Assembly: GCA_963829995.1 (NCBI GenBank)
Contig: CAWHKW010000009.1
Coordinates: 1 to 64,000 of the forward strand
DNA length: 64,000 nucleotides
Reading direction: 5' to 3'
Origin: JACCZX01 sp963829995
GTDB lineage: Bacteria > Pseudomonadota > Gammaproteobacteria > Burkholderiales > Burkholderiaceae_F
This document shows, piece after piece, positions 18,228 to 28,705 of this stretch (its first letter is position 1; every line of letters starts with the position of its first letter). The translations under genes and the position numbers were made by a program. Under the pieces are notes generated by a model, which was not told the origin of the DNA, ran no database searches, and saw only the letters and a list, made by a program, of their open reading frames with translations.

Positions 18228-18989
18228 ATGAAGGCATTGTTCGGCTCGCGTCCGGAGCTCGCGCGAGTTCGACGCGAGGGATTTGCGCACGGCTTACGCG
18301 CCGTGGCGCCGTTGCTGATCGGCACCGGTATCTGGGGCCTGGTGACCGGCGTCGCGATGGTCAAAGTCGGGCTCAGCACGGCGCAGGCGCTCGGCATGAC
18401 GTTGCTCGTCTTCTCGGGAACGGTGCAGCTCGCGTCGCTGCCGTTGATCGCGGCCGACGCTCCGCTATGGGTCGTGATGCTGACCGCGGCGGTCGTCAAC
18501 CTTCGCTTCCTGATTTTTTCGGCCGGGCTGCATCCGTTTTTCCGGCGCTTCTCGGTCGGCCGCCGGTGGTTGCTCAGCTACTTCATGGTCGACATGAGCT
18601 TCGCGATGTTCCTGTCGCGGTTTGCCGACGCGCCGCACGACGAGCGTGGTACGACCGAGCAGGTCTGGTTTTTTCTTGGCATGAGTGCGGGAAGCTGGGT
18701 GGTGTGGCAAACGATGTCGATCATCGGCATCGTGCTCGCTGCCGAAGTGCCCGCTCAATGGGGACTCGAGTTCACGGCGATCTTGGCGCTGATCGCGATG
18801 ACGCTGCCGTTGATCGCCGGCAGGCCGGCGTTGATCGGCGCCATCACCGCGGGTGTGATCGCCGTAATCGCAGCAGGCCTGCCACTGAAGCTTGGGCTGC
18901 TGGTGGCGGTGGTCGCAGGTATCGCTGCTGCAATGAGCACGGAGATCATGCTCGAACGCCACGCAGCGAAAACGGGAGGAACGACTTGA
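18228..18989 (+). CDS. azlC: AzlC-family branched-chain amino acid exporter, large subunit
   Basis: Large membrane subunit of the AzlCD/YgaZH exporter. The 253-residue product is highly hydrophobic, with about seven membrane segments, and contains the family stretch GLVTGVAMVKVGLSTAQALGM followed by LVFSGTVQLASLPL and LRFLIFSAGLHPFFRR. The small subunit begins within its stop codon (TTGA overlap), so the two are translationally coupled. It is divergent from ilvE; export of valine, leucine or isoleucine (methionine in some members) is the likely role. Confidence 0.93.
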   Translation: MKALFGSRPELARVRREGFAHGLRAVAPLLIGTGIWGLVTGVAMVKVGLSTAQALGMTLLVFSGTVQLASLPLIAADAPLWVVMLTAAVVNLRFLIFSAGLHPFFRRFSVGRRWLLSYFMVDMSFAMFLSRFADAPHDERGTTEQVWFFLGMSAGSWVVWQTMSIIGIVLAAEVPAQWGLEFTAILALIAMTLPLIAGRPALIGAITAGVIAVIAAGLPLKLGLLVAVVAGIAAAMSTEIMLERHAAKTGGTT

Positions 18990-19321
18990 GCAATCTTGAA
19001 ATCTGGCTGGTGATCATCGGACTGACGCTGGTCACCATTTTGATGCGTTCCAGCTTCCTGATGCTCGGCGACCATATTCCGCTGCCGGAGAGACTGCAGC
19101 ACGGCCTGCGCTACGCCCCTGTGTGCGCCTTGATTGCGCTTGTCACCCCGGAGCTGTTCCTGGCGCAGGGCGCATTTGACCTTTCGATCACCAATCCCAA
19201 GCTGGCCGCAGGGCTGGCCGCAGCCGCAATCACGTTGACCACCCGCAGCATGATCGCCGCGATGGCAATCGGCATGCTGATTTTTACCGCGCTCAGGTTT
19301 CTGCCTGCGGCAGCGGCGTGA
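18986..19321 (+). CDS. azlD: AzlD-family branched-chain amino acid exporter, small subunit
   Basis: A 111-residue membrane protein with four hydrophobic segments, starting LSNLEIWLVIIGLTLVTILMR and containing RYAPVCALIALVTPELF, which are AzlD features. The start is TTG at 18986, chosen because GGGAGGA lies five bases upstream and the TTGA overlap with azlC is a standard coupling arrangement. Its 3' end overlaps the end of the converging glnE by 29 bases. Confidence 0.9.
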   Translation: MSNLEIWLVIIGLTLVTILMRSSFLMLGDHIPLPERLQHGLRYAPVCALIALVTPELFLAQGAFDLSITNPKLAAGLAAAAITLTTRSMIAAMAIGMLIFTALRFLPAAAA

Positions 19322-22112
19322 AAACCGAATCCCAAAGTCGAATAACTGCGCCCGCTTCGCGCTTGACTTCATCTCGCACCACGCGCGCACGTTCAGCGCC
19401 ATTGAGCCGCAGCCGATGCTGAATGCTGCGAAAGGTCCGATACGCATCGGCGACTTCGCTCGCCAGCGACGCGTCGATCAAACGTAGCTGTCCGGCTATC
19501 TGCAGCAACGCGATATTGCCGGCGTTGCGCACCAACTCGGAATGCCCGTGCGCATGAGCGAGCACCAGGAACTGCACGATGAATTCGACGTCGACCATCC
19601 CACCGCGATCGTGCTTGACATCGAACAGCGCCGTCGGATTCGGGTGCCCCTCGAGCATCCGTGCACGCATCTCCAGCACATCAGTGCAGAGTTTTCGACT
19701 GTCTCGTGGCTGCATCAGAATGCGATCTCGCTCGGCTTCGAAGCGCTCGCCGATCGCCGAGTCTCCAGCCGAGAAGCGTGCGCGCGTCAGCGCTTGATGC
19801 TCCCAAGGCCAGGCACCGTGGCCGTCCTCGTTGCGCTGGTAGCGCGCAAATGCCTCGAACGAAGACACCATCAACCCGGCGTTGCCGTCCGGTCGCAATC
19901 GCAAGTCGATCTCAAACAACTTCCCGGATGACGTTTGCGCCGTCAACCACGTCATCAATCTGCGGGCGAGGATCGAATAAGTCTCGGCCGCTGCATCGTC
20001 ATCATCGTCGTACAGAAAAATCAGGTCGAGATCGGACTCATAGCCAAGTTCTTTGCCGCCCAGCTTGCCGTAGCCGATCACTGCAAAGTGCGGGGCATTG
20101 CGGTGACGCCGGGTCAACGAACTCCAGGCGTAATCGATCGCCAGTGCAAGCGTCGCGTCGGCGAGTGCAGACAGGTGGTCGGAAAGGCGCTCGACCGTCA
20201 GCCTCCCTTCGAGGTCGGCCACCAGCAGTCTGAATACTTGTGCGTGATGCGCATCGCGCAGCACGTTCATCTGCCGCTCTTGATCGCCATCGGCTTCGGC
20301 CAGCTGCTGCCGCACGGCCGTCGACCACGATGGCCAGTCCGGCTCGTGCTCGAGCAGGCGCTCGTCGAGCAATTCGTCGAGCAAAATCGGATGCCGCACC
20401 AGATAATCAGTTGCCCAGCGGCTGGCCGCCAGCATTCGCATCACCTTGTCGAACGCATGCGGAAACTGATTGAGCAGCGCGATGTAGGTGCTGCGCCCGG
20501 CGATGACGTCGGCCAGTTGCGCAAATCGCGCGAAGTGCTGGTCGGGGCCAATATCGTGCGCCGCCCCCGTTTCGCGGGAACGATCGATCGCCGCCTGCAA
20601 GGCGCGCCGTAGCAATCGCTCGACTCCGGTCCGGGCCGCGCCGGTGGTGGCCTGCATGCGGCGCGATTCGAGCACCGCGCGCAACCGCTGCGCGGTGGCC
20701 GCCGGATCGGCGAACCCCCGCACCCGCAGATCTTCGACCAAGACGCCATCGTCGGTGGCGCCTTGCACATTTGCCGGTGCAAGCGAAATCTCGTCATCAC
20801 CCGTCGCAGGCTCGGCAAACACGCCGTCAAATACCTCCGCGATGAGCTTTTGCACCGCGCGGTACTCGATCATCATCGCGTCGGCGCTTGCGGCTCCGAG
20901 CAGCCGTGCCACGCGCTTGCGCGCTGCAGACTCCGCCGGCACTCGATGCGTCTGCGCATCGTCAACGTACTGCAGCGCGTGCTCGAAGTTGCGCAGAAAA
21001 ACGTAGCTCGCCGCGAGACGCTCGCACGTCGCAGACGGCAACACGCCGAGCTTTGACAGCGATGCCAAGGTGCGTAGTGTCGACTTCGATCGCAATTGAG
21101 GCTCACGGCCGCCGCGCACGATCTGAAACGTCTGCGCTATGAATTCCAGCTCGCGAATGCCGCCGCGTCCAAGCTTCACGTCGTCAGTGCGGTCCTCGCG
21201 ATCGCTGGCTTCCTGGTGTTTAAACGAGCGGCGCGCAGCTTCGGTCCGAATCAGCTTGTGCAGCTCACGCAATGCGGCGATCGCGCCGAAATCAAGATAC
21301 TTGCGAAACACAAAAGGCTGAACAATCGTATTGAGCGCACCGCATTGCGCCTCGAATTGGGCGCCTGTGGCGAACACGGGCGCCGACACGATGCGCCCCT
21401 TGAGCCACGCGAAGCGCTCCCACTCGCGCCCCTGCGCCATCAAATATTCCTCGAGCATCGCGCACGAAACGGCAAGCGGCCCCGCCGACCCGTTCGGCCG
21501 CAAGCGCATGTCGACTCGAAACACAAAGCCGTCGGCAGTCATGTCGTTCAACATCGCGATTACCCGCCGCCCGAGCTGCGCGAAAAACTCGTGATTGGTG
21601 ATGCGCCGGCGAGCGTTCGTGCCGACGGTTTCGCCATCCTCGTCGTAGACGAAGATCAGGTCGATATCGGACGACACATTCAATTCAGCGCCGCCGAGCT
21701 TGCCCATCCCGACGACGAGCAGGTCCTGCGGCACCCCGTCGGAGCTGGTCGGCATGCCGTGGTCGGCCGCCAGTTCACACGCGTGCGCCGCGACAGCCGC
21801 TTGCAGCGCGAGCTCGGCGAGCGCGGTCATCGTGGTCACGACTTCCGTCAGATCGGCTCGCCCCGTTGCATCGCGCGCGATCAGTGTCACTACAACTCGA
21901 CGGCGCAAGCGGCGCAGCGCTACCGCGAGGCGTTGCACCGGATCACCGGGCGCCGCTGTCAACAAACCCTGCAACGCTTCGTTCAAGCGAACTGCAGTCC
22001 AGGCATCGTTGGCCCAGTGTTCTAGAGCTTCAAGATGTCCGTCGCCGCCGCTGACGGCTGTTGCCTCCGCTTGCGACTCGGACTGCAATGCCCGTTGCAC
22101 GTAGTGCGACAA
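19293..22112 (-). CDS. glnE: Bifunctional glutamine synthetase adenylyltransferase/deadenylase GlnE
   Basis: Adds and removes AMP on glutamine synthetase under control of PII. The 939-residue product (E. coli GlnE has 946) has two nucleotidyltransferase domains. Each carries a GxG..D-x-D motif: VVGMGKLGGAELNVSSDIDLIFVYDED in the N-terminal half and VIGYGKLGGKELGYESDLDLIFLYDDD in the C-terminal half. No ATG or GTG is available; TTG at 22112 is the first usual start, and the in-frame codons before it encode LEVADLPA, so CTG upstream is possible. It is divergent from the yhdP gene. Confidence 0.96.
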   Translation of the reverse strand: MSHYVQRALQSESQAEATAVSGGDGHLEALEHWANDAWTAVRLNEALQGLLTAAPGDPVQRLAVALRRLRRRVVVTLIARDATGRADLTEVVTTMTALAELALQAAVAAHACELAADHGMPTSSDGVPQDLLVVGMGKLGGAELNVSSDIDLIFVYDEDGETVGTNARRRITNHEFFAQLGRRVIAMLNDMTADGFVFRVDMRLRPNGSAGPLAVSCAMLEEYLMAQGREWERFAWLKGRIVSAPVFATGAQFEAQCGALNTIVQPFVFRKYLDFGAIAALRELHKLIRTEAARRSFKHQEASDREDRTDDVKLGRGGIRELEFIAQTFQIVRGGREPQLRSKSTLRTLASLSKLGVLPSATCERLAASYVFLRNFEHALQYVDDAQTHRVPAESAARKRVARLLGAASADAMMIEYRAVQKLIAEVFDGVFAEPATGDDEISLAPANVQGATDDGVLVEDLRVRGFADPAATAQRLRAVLESRRMQATTGAARTGVERLLRRALQAAIDRSRETGAAHDIGPDQHFARFAQLADVIAGRSTYIALLNQFPHAFDKVMRMLAASRWATDYLVRHPILLDELLDERLLEHEPDWPSWSTAVRQQLAEADGDQERQMNVLRDAHHAQVFRLLVADLEGRLTVERLSDHLSALADATLALAIDYAWSSLTRRHRNAPHFAVIGYGKLGGKELGYESDLDLIFLYDDDDDAAAETYSILARRLMTWLTAQTSSGKLFEIDLRLRPDGNAGLMVSSFEAFARYQRNEDGHGAWPWEHQALTRARFSAGDSAIGERFEAERDRILMQPRDSRKLCTDVLEMRARMLEGHPNPTALFDVKHDRGGMVDVEFIVQFLVLAHAHGHSELVRNAGNIALLQIAGQLRLIDASLASEVADAYRTFRSIQHRLRLNGAERARVVRDEVKREAGAVIRLWDSVFTPLPQAET

Positions 22113-22306
22113 CGCCGGCAGGTCTGCGACCTCCAGCGCGCGGTCCGCGCCAATCGTGTGGACCTATGAATTCGGGGTCGATGAACAGGGAATCTTTCAC
22201 TGCCAAACGCGGTCGTACCGTCGGCGCCCTGTGATAAGGTCGCCACGGCCTTTTTGCTCCTATCGATCGTTCATTTTACGGAGCGGCGCACCGCAGCGCG
22301 CTCGCC

Positions 22307-25300
22307 ATGACAACGCAGTTAAACGACACTGAACGCGCTGATCGTCCAGCCGGCTCGCGCGTCGGTGTTCATTCGCGCCGTGCCTTGCGTTTCACATGGA
22401 TTTGGGGCGCGTGGACCCTGGTGGCGCTGTTCTTTCTCGGCGGCGCGCTGCTGCTCGCCGTACGTTACGTCGCGATGCCGCGCGTGGATGATTTTCGACC
22501 GCGGATCGAGCAGATGGCGTCGCGTGCGCTGAAGACGCCGGTGACGATCGGTCGCATCGAGGCCTCTTGGCGAGGTTTCAATCCGCACCTTGCGTTGATC
22601 AGTGTCAATGTTGCCGGCGGCGATGGTCGTGTAGGTTTGTCTCTGCCGCGTGTCGAAGGCACCGTGTCCTGGTTGAGCGCGCTGGCACTTGAGCCGCGCT
22701 TCGCTCTGCTCCGCATCGAGTCACCCGACCTCGACGTCATTCGATTGCCGGGCAATCGTTTCTCGGTCGCAGGATTTATCTTGGATCCGGATCGAAAAGG
22801 TGAAGACTCCGGAGCATCCGACTGGATTCTGGCGCAAGGCGAAGTGGTGGTTCGCGATGGCCGCATCCGCTACCAGGACCGCCGCACTACGTCTGCAGAC
22901 GCTGAGCTCGAGCTTAGCAACGTCAACCTGCAACTCGAAAACGTGTTCGGCTCGCACTTGATGGGCTTGCAGGCGCAGCCGACCTCAGCGATCGCCGGTC
23001 CGATCGATGTGCGCGCGCGCTTTCGCCACGCGCCGTTTTCCCGGCCGTCGGACTACGGGCGCTGGACCGGTGAAATATTCGGCGCAGTCGACTACGCCGA
23101 TCTTGCCGCTCTGGCGCGTACGTTTGACGCGCCGTTCAAAGTCGGGCGCGCACAAGGGGCCGTGCGCAGTTGGGTGACTTTCGATCAAGCTCGCGTTACA
23201 CGCGTTGTTGCCGATGTCGCGTTGACGAACGTTCATGTCGCGCTGGCCGATGACCTCGAGCCGCTGACGCTTTCGTCGCTGCAAGGCCGACTCGCTCACC
23301 GCCTGTGGGGCACTGATGATGGCGGAGGCGGACACGAGTTCGAGGCAACCAGATTGGCGCTGGTGACCACGTCGACGCAGTCCATTGCGCCGCTCGATTT
23401 CAAAGTGCGCACCACTCGCGCGAAAGGTGCGGCTCTGGCCCATACGCAAGTTCAAGCAAACCGAGTCGATCTTCACACCCTTGCCTGGCTAGCAACACAT
23501 GTCCCGTTCGCACAGGAGTTGCGCGATACGGTGCAGGCACACGCCGGCGAAGGCACGTTCACGGACGTCACCGGCAGCTGGTCAGGTCCGGCACCCGACA
23601 TCAAGACGCTGACGCTGAAAGCGCGTTTCCATGGGTTGACCAGCGCAGCGCAACCGGCGCCGCCGAATGAGCAGGCGGGCGGAACGATCGCGGTCGGCTT
23701 GCCCGGGTTCGAAAATTTGAGTGGCAGCATCGATGTTGCCAATGGCGCGGGCACAATTCAGCTCGCGTCCAGGGACGCTGTCGCGATACTGCCAGGCGTA
23801 CTGGCCGAGCCGCGCGTCAAGCTTGCCAGGCTCAATGCTTCCGTACGCTTGAAATCAGATCCGGTGCTGGAGATACGCGTTGAGTCGGCCGCCGCCTCCA
23901 ATGCCGACATCGAACTCGAAGCGGCGGGAGTCTATCGCGCACCGAATGGCGACAAAGGCGGACCCGGCTGGCTCGACCTCACCGGACGCATCGCCCGGCT
24001 TCACGCCCCGGCCGCGTATCGCTACGTTCCGCTTGCCGCCGGCAAAACCACTCTGGACTGGCTGCAGCACGCGCTGGTAGCCGGACGCGCAAGCGATGGC
24101 AGCGTGCGTGTGAAAGGAGACCTCGCAAAGTTTCCATTCGAGGGGGAGCGCGAATCGGAGTTTCGCGTCACCGCACGAGTAACCGGCGCAGACCTGAACG
24201 TTTATCCGGCGGCGCTTCAATCTGAAAAATCTGCCGCGGCGCCTCCGATATGGCCCCTGCTTACAGACATCGATGGCGACTTGCTATTCGAACGAGCGTC
24301 GATGACGGTGACCGCACAGCGCGGCGCGGCCTACGGTGCGAAGCTCACGAACGTTGTCGCTCGGATACCAGATCTCGGGGGCGACGCCACGCTCGAGGTG
24401 CGCGGCGTCGCCGAGGGCCCGTTGGCTGACATGCTGCGCTACGTAAACACGAGTCCCGTTTCACGCTGGATTGGAGCGGTGACGGAAAGCGCCGAAGCAA
24501 GCGGTAATGCAAAGCTGGAACTTAGGCTCGGCATCCCGTTAGGACACGCGGCCGACAGCAAAGTCACGGGCGCGCTTCAGTTTGCCGGTAACGATGTGCA
24601 GCTGGCCGATGCGCCACTGTTTTCGCGCGTTACCGGCGTGCTTAACTTCACAGAGGCCGGTGTGCGCAGCACAAGCTTGACCGCGTCTGCTCTCGGCGGG
24701 CAGACGAGGATCGAAGCGAGCACGCGGCCGGATGGCGAAGCCGTCTTCACCGCTACCGGCGTCGCGACCGTCGCAGGCTTACGACGCGCGGTAAGCGTGA
24801 CGCCCGTACAGCAGTTGCTCGATCGATCGCAAGGACAGGCGCGGTACACCGCGACGTTGTTGCTGAAGTCGTCGCCCGAATTCAAGGTGGAAAGCGATCT
24901 GATCGGCATGGCGATCGATGGCATTGCACCGCTGCGTAAGACCGCGCAGGAATCGATGCCGTTGCGAATCGAGCGTGTTCCTGTCGGCGCGGACAGCGAC
25001 GAATGGAAGGTAGCCGCCGGGCGAGCTCTTGCGGTGCGTCTGGAACGGCGGCGCGAACAAGGCGACTTCAACGTTACACGCGGAGTCATCGCGCTCAACG
25101 AGCCCGCGAACTTGCCGGAAAGCGGCGTACTGGTACTGGCCACCGTGCCTCGCCTGGACATCGAAGCATGGTCCTCCCTTTTCGCAGATCCCGAGCCGGC
25201 GTTGAAGACATCAGCAGCTACGGCATCCGGCCCGCCCATCGATCTGTTGGCAATCCGTACGCCGGAACTGGTAATGATGGGCCGCACATTTCGCAACGTG

Positions 25301-26329
25301 ACGCTGGGAGCAACCCGCGTCGCAGACGGTGGGTTTGACGCCAATATCGTCTCGGACGGCGTGTCGGGCTATATCGGCTGGCGGCCCGAACAGATCACCG
25401 CGCGCTTGTCACGCCTGTCCATTCCTGCGGCACGTAAGAGCGAAGTGATCGAGGCGCTCGATTCGCCGCCAACGAAGTTGCCGGCCCTCGACATCGCCGC
25501 CGAGCAATTCGAGCTGTCCGACTTGAAACTCGGCCGACTCGACCTGCAGGCGCAGAACGTCGGTGCAGCAAGCGCACCTGCATGGCGCGTGCGGCGCCTC
25601 GACATTACGAATCCCGACATGACGCTGGCGGCAAGCGGTGAATGGGCACCGGCGGCCGGTGGCAAAGCGCGACGCATGAAGATGATCTTCAAATTCGATG
25701 CGCGCGACGCGGGCGCAACACTCGAGCGCCTTGGCTTTGCCGGTGCAATGGCGGCCGGTCAGGGCGCCATCGAAGGCGATATCGAGTGGGTGGGATCGCC
25801 GCTTGACATCGACTACGCGACGCTGTCGGGCAATCTCGCGCTGAGCCTCGACGACGGCCGCTTCCTCAAGGTCAACACCGGAGGCGCCGCGCGCTTGCTG
25901 GGCCTGCTGTCGCTGCAGTCGCTGTCGCGCACGTTGTTGTTCGACGGCGGTCGCCTATTCGCTGAAGGCTTCGCTTACAACTCGATCCGTGCCGACGCCA
26001 CGATCACGCAGGGAGTTATCTCGACCAACAATTTCCGCATGGCCGGCGCCAGCGCTGCCGCGCTGATGTCCGGCACGATCAATTTGCGCAACGAGACCCA
26101 ACAGCTGCATCTGGTGGTTTTGCCGGAGATCGATGCGAGCACCGCTGCGCTCGCGATCGGTGTCGCCAACCCGATACTCGGCCTCGGTGCGTTTGTCGCG
26201 CAGTACGTGCTGCGCAATCCGCTGTCGAAAGCCTTTGCGCTTGAATACGACATCGCCGGCACCTGGATCGATCCTACGATTACGCGCCGCGGCCGAGCTG
26301 CCGGCACCGACACGGAGGTGATCAAATGA
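22307..26329 (+). CDS. YhdP-family AsmA-like envelope protein
   Basis: A 1340-residue protein with one N-terminal membrane anchor (residues 34-54, WIWGAWTLVALFFLGGALLL) and a very long periplasmic part of repeating beta strands. It ends in an AsmA-like C-terminal domain (LFDGGRLFAEGFAYNSIRADATITQGV). YhdP, TamB and YdbH are AsmA-like proteins implicated in phospholipid transport to the outer membrane, and the length and layout fit YhdP best. The stop overlaps the start of the amidase gene (ATGA). A promoter is expected in the 194-base gap to glnE. Confidence 0.92.
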   Translation: MTTQLNDTERADRPAGSRVGVHSRRALRFTWIWGAWTLVALFFLGGALLLAVRYVAMPRVDDFRPRIEQMASRALKTPVTIGRIEASWRGFNPHLALISVNVAGGDGRVGLSLPRVEGTVSWLSALALEPRFALLRIESPDLDVIRLPGNRFSVAGFILDPDRKGEDSGASDWILAQGEVVVRDGRIRYQDRRTTSADAELELSNVNLQLENVFGSHLMGLQAQPTSAIAGPIDVRARFRHAPFSRPSDYGRWTGEIFGAVDYADLAALARTFDAPFKVGRAQGAVRSWVTFDQARVTRVVADVALTNVHVALADDLEPLTLSSLQGRLAHRLWGTDDGGGGHEFEATRLALVTTSTQSIAPLDFKVRTTRAKGAALAHTQVQANRVDLHTLAWLATHVPFAQELRDTVQAHAGEGTFTDVTGSWSGPAPDIKTLTLKARFHGLTSAAQPAPPNEQAGGTIAVGLPGFENLSGSIDVANGAGTIQLASRDAVAILPGVLAEPRVKLARLNASVRLKSDPVLEIRVESAAASNADIELEAAGVYRAPNGDKGGPGWLDLTGRIARLHAPAAYRYVPLAAGKTTLDWLQHALVAGRASDGSVRVKGDLAKFPFEGERESEFRVTARVTGADLNVYPAALQSEKSAAAPPIWPLLTDIDGDLLFERASMTVTAQRGAAYGAKLTNVVARIPDLGGDATLEVRGVAEGPLADMLRYVNTSPVSRWIGAVTESAEASGNAKLELRLGIPLGHAADSKVTGALQFAGNDVQLADAPLFSRVTGVLNFTEAGVRSTSLTASALGGQTRIEASTRPDGEAVFTATGVATVAGLRRAVSVTPVQQLLDRSQGQARYTATLLLKSSPEFKVESDLIGMAIDGIAPLRKTAQESMPLRIERVPVGADSDEWKVAAGRALAVRLERRREQGDFNVTRGVIALNEPANLPESGVLVLATVPRLDIEAWSSLFADPEPALKTSAATASGPPIDLLAIRTPELVMMGRTFRNVTLGATRVADGGFDANIVSDGVSGYIGWRPEQITARLSRLSIPAARKSEVIEALDSPPTKLPALDIAAEQFELSDLKLGRLDLQAQNVGAASAPAWRVRRLDITNPDMTLAASGEWAPAAGGKARRMKMIFKFDARDAGATLERLGFAGAMAAGQGAIEGDIEWVGSPLDIDYATLSGNLALSLDDGRFLKVNTGGAARLLGLLSLQSLSRTLLFDGGRLFAEGFAYNSIRADATITQGVISTNNFRMAGASAAALMSGTINLRNETQQLHLVVLPEIDASTAALAIGVANPILGLGAFVAQYVLRNPLSKAFALEYDIAGTWIDPTITRRGRAAGTDTEVIK

Positions 26330-27150
26330 AGTCCACTGTGCGCGTCGCCGGTGTGCAGATGGTTTCGACGACCGATGTCGAAGAGAACCTGCGCGCCGCT
26401 GCCGCATTGATCGCGCAAGCCGCCGCCGGCGGGGCACAAGTGATCGCGTTGCCCGAATATTTTTGCCTGATGGGCCAGCGCGACACCGACAAGGTGGCGC
26501 TACGCGAAGCCGACGGTCACGGACCGATTCAGGACTTTCTTGCCAATCAGGCACGCCAGCACCGGGTGTGTCTGGTCGGCGGTACCTTGCCGCTGGTCGC
26601 CGCCGAAAACGATCGCGTACTTAACAGCCTGCTGGTTTACGGTCCAACGGGGGAGCGGGTTGCGCGCTACGACAAGATCCACTTGTTCCGCTTCAGCAAG
26701 GGCAAGGAGGATTACGACGAGTCCCGCACGATTGCTCCTGGCAAGGAGGTGACGAGCTTCAAATTGGCCACCGAGGATGGCGCTCGACTGCGCGTTGGAT
26801 TGTCGATCTGTTACGACCTGCGGTTCCCGGAACTGTATCGGGCAATGCCGCAACCCGATCTGATTCTCGTTCCGTCGGCTTTCACTGCAACGACCGGTCG
26901 CGTGCATTGGGAAGTACTGCTGCGCGCCCGCGCCATCGAAAACCTGGCCTATGTTCTGGCGCCCGCGCAAGGCGGCAGGCATCAGAACGGGCGCGCGACC
27001 TATGGCCACACGATGCTGATCGACCCGTGGGGCACAGTGATTGCAGAGCGCGCTGACGGCGAAGGGGTTGTTTTCGGCGACGTTGACCCACAATTGATCG
27101 CTGATTCACGTGCTTCTTTGCCGGCTCTGGAGCACCGGGTGCTCAACTGA
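26326..27150 (+). CDS. Nitrilase-family carbon-nitrogen hydrolase (omega-amidase/deaminated-glutathione amidase type)
   Basis: The 274-residue product has the full Glu-Lys-Cys catalytic triad at E44 (ALPEYF), K116 (RYDKIHLF) and C162 (SICYDLRFPELYR). The last motif and the R/H pattern match the Nit1/Nit2-YbeM branch, which hydrolyses deaminated glutathione or alpha-ketoglutaramate. The ATG overlaps the yhdP stop by four bases. tldD begins 37 bases downstream. The same yhdP-nit-tldD order is familiar from betaproteobacteria. The exact substrate is not decidable. Confidence 0.93.
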   Translation: MKSTVRVAGVQMVSTTDVEENLRAAAALIAQAAAGGAQVIALPEYFCLMGQRDTDKVALREADGHGPIQDFLANQARQHRVCLVGGTLPLVAAENDRVLNSLLVYGPTGERVARYDKIHLFRFSKGKEDYDESRTIAPGKEVTSFKLATEDGARLRVGLSICYDLRFPELYRAMPQPDLILVPSAFTATTGRVHWEVLLRARAIENLAYVLAPAQGGRHQNGRATYGHTMLIDPWGTVIAERADGEGVVFGDVDPQLIADSRASLPALEHRVLN

Positions 27151-27187
27151 CGCCCGTACAATTGCCGATTCTTCACTGCAGCACTCA

Positions 27188-28648
27188 ATGAAAATCTCCG
27201 ATCCCGCCCTGGCCCACCTTGCCACCGCGAAGCAATTGCTGCTCGACCCGTTTGGGTTGGAAGAAGCCCAGCTGCAACGCGTGCTTGCGACGATTTTTCA
27301 GCACCGTACCGATTACGCGGATCTGTACTTCCAGTACTCGCGTAGCGAGTCGTTTTCGCTCGAGGAAGGTATCGTCAAAAGCGGCAGCTTCGATATCGAG
27401 CAGGGCGTCGGTGTGCGGGCAATCGTCGGCGACAAGACCGCGTTTGCATATTCGGACGATATTTCGCTGGACTCGTTGACCGAGGCCGCGATCTCGGCGC
27501 GCTCGATCGCGCGCCATGGCGCGGGCAAGGTCAAGGTTGCCCCGAAAGTCGCGGTCCGCTCGCAGTCGTCACGTTATGCCAACGGCGATCCGGTCGCATC
27601 GCTCGATGCCGCCGCCAAGGTGCGGATGCTCGAGAAGGTCGAACAATTGGCACGTGCGCGCGATCCGCGCGTCAAGCAGGTCATGGCAAGCGTCGGCGCC
27701 GATTACGACGTAATCCTGGTCGCGCGCAGCGACGGCGTGCTGGCGGCCGACGTGCGGCCGCTGGTGCGCGTCTCGGTCAATGTGATCGTCGAGCAAGACG
27801 GCAAGCGTGAGCAAGGACATTTCGGAGGCGGTGGCCGGCACGACCTTGCTTATTTCACTGAAGAGCGGCTCGCGGAATACGCGAATCAGGCGGTCGATCA
27901 GGCGCTGGTCAATCTGGTCGCGGATCCCGCGCCGGCCGGCATCATGCCGGTCGTTCTAGGGCCTGGCTGGCCCGGCATCCTTTTGCACGAAGCCGTCGGG
28001 CATGGACTCGAAGGCGACTTCAATCGAAAGGGGTCGAGCGCCTTCGCCGGCAGGGTCGGTCAGCGCGTTGCGTCCAAGGGAGTGACGGTGATCGACGACG
28101 GCACGATCGCGCATCGCCGCGGATCGCTGAGCATCGATGACGAGGGCAACCCGACCCAGCGCACGGTGTTGATCGAAGATGGAATTCTGCGCGGCTACAT
28201 TCAAGACTCGCTGAACGCGCGGCTGATGAGTGTCGCGCCGACCGGCAATGGCCGGCGCGAATCTTTCGCTCATCTGCCGATGCCGCGTATGACCAACACC
28301 TACATGCTGGCCGGCGACAAGGATCCGGACGAAATCGTGCGGTCGGTCAGCAAAGGGATTTACGCCACCAATTTCGGCGGCGGTCAGGTCGACATCACCA
28401 ATGGCAAGTTCGTGTTCAGCATGGCCGAGGCCTACATGATCGAAAACGGCAAAGTCACGCGCCCGATCAAGGGCGCGACGCTGATCGGCAATGGCCCCGA
28501 TGCGCTAACGCAGGTGACCATGATCGGCAATGACATGAGCCTCGATCCGGGTATCGGCACGTGCGGCAAGGACGGGCAGAGCGTGCCGGTCGGGGTCGGG
28601 CAGCCGACACTGCGGATCGAAGGACTTACGATCGGCGGCACCGCCTAG
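27188..28648 (+). CDS. tldD: Metalloprotease TldD
   Basis: TldD forms a heterodimeric peptidase with TldE/PmbA, known for microcin B17 maturation and CcdA degradation. The product from ATG 27188 has 486 residues, close to the E. coli length. It carries the zinc motif HEAVGHGLEGDFNRKGSS, then the GTIAHRRGSLSIDDEGNPTQ stretch, and GNGRRESFAHLPMPRMTNTYM. The region upstream of 27188 is the end of the amidase gene in another frame, so earlier starts are unlikely. TldE is not in the window. Confidence 0.97.
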   Translation: MKISDPALAHLATAKQLLLDPFGLEEAQLQRVLATIFQHRTDYADLYFQYSRSESFSLEEGIVKSGSFDIEQGVGVRAIVGDKTAFAYSDDISLDSLTEAAISARSIARHGAGKVKVAPKVAVRSQSSRYANGDPVASLDAAAKVRMLEKVEQLARARDPRVKQVMASVGADYDVILVARSDGVLAADVRPLVRVSVNVIVEQDGKREQGHFGGGGRHDLAYFTEERLAEYANQAVDQALVNLVADPAPAGIMPVVLGPGWPGILLHEAVGHGLEGDFNRKGSSAFAGRVGQRVASKGVTVIDDGTIAHRRGSLSIDDEGNPTQRTVLIEDGILRGYIQDSLNARLMSVAPTGNGRRESFAHLPMPRMTNTYMLAGDKDPDEIVRSVSKGIYATNFGGGQVDITNGKFVFSMAEAYMIENGKVTRPIKGATLIGNGPDALTQVTMIGNDMSLDPGIGTCGKDGQSVPVGVGQPTLRIEGLTIGGTA

Positions 28649-28705
28649 CGCGCAATGAGGTCTCATTCGCGTCGGTTTAACGGCGCGACAGCAGGTGAGC
28701 TGTGG

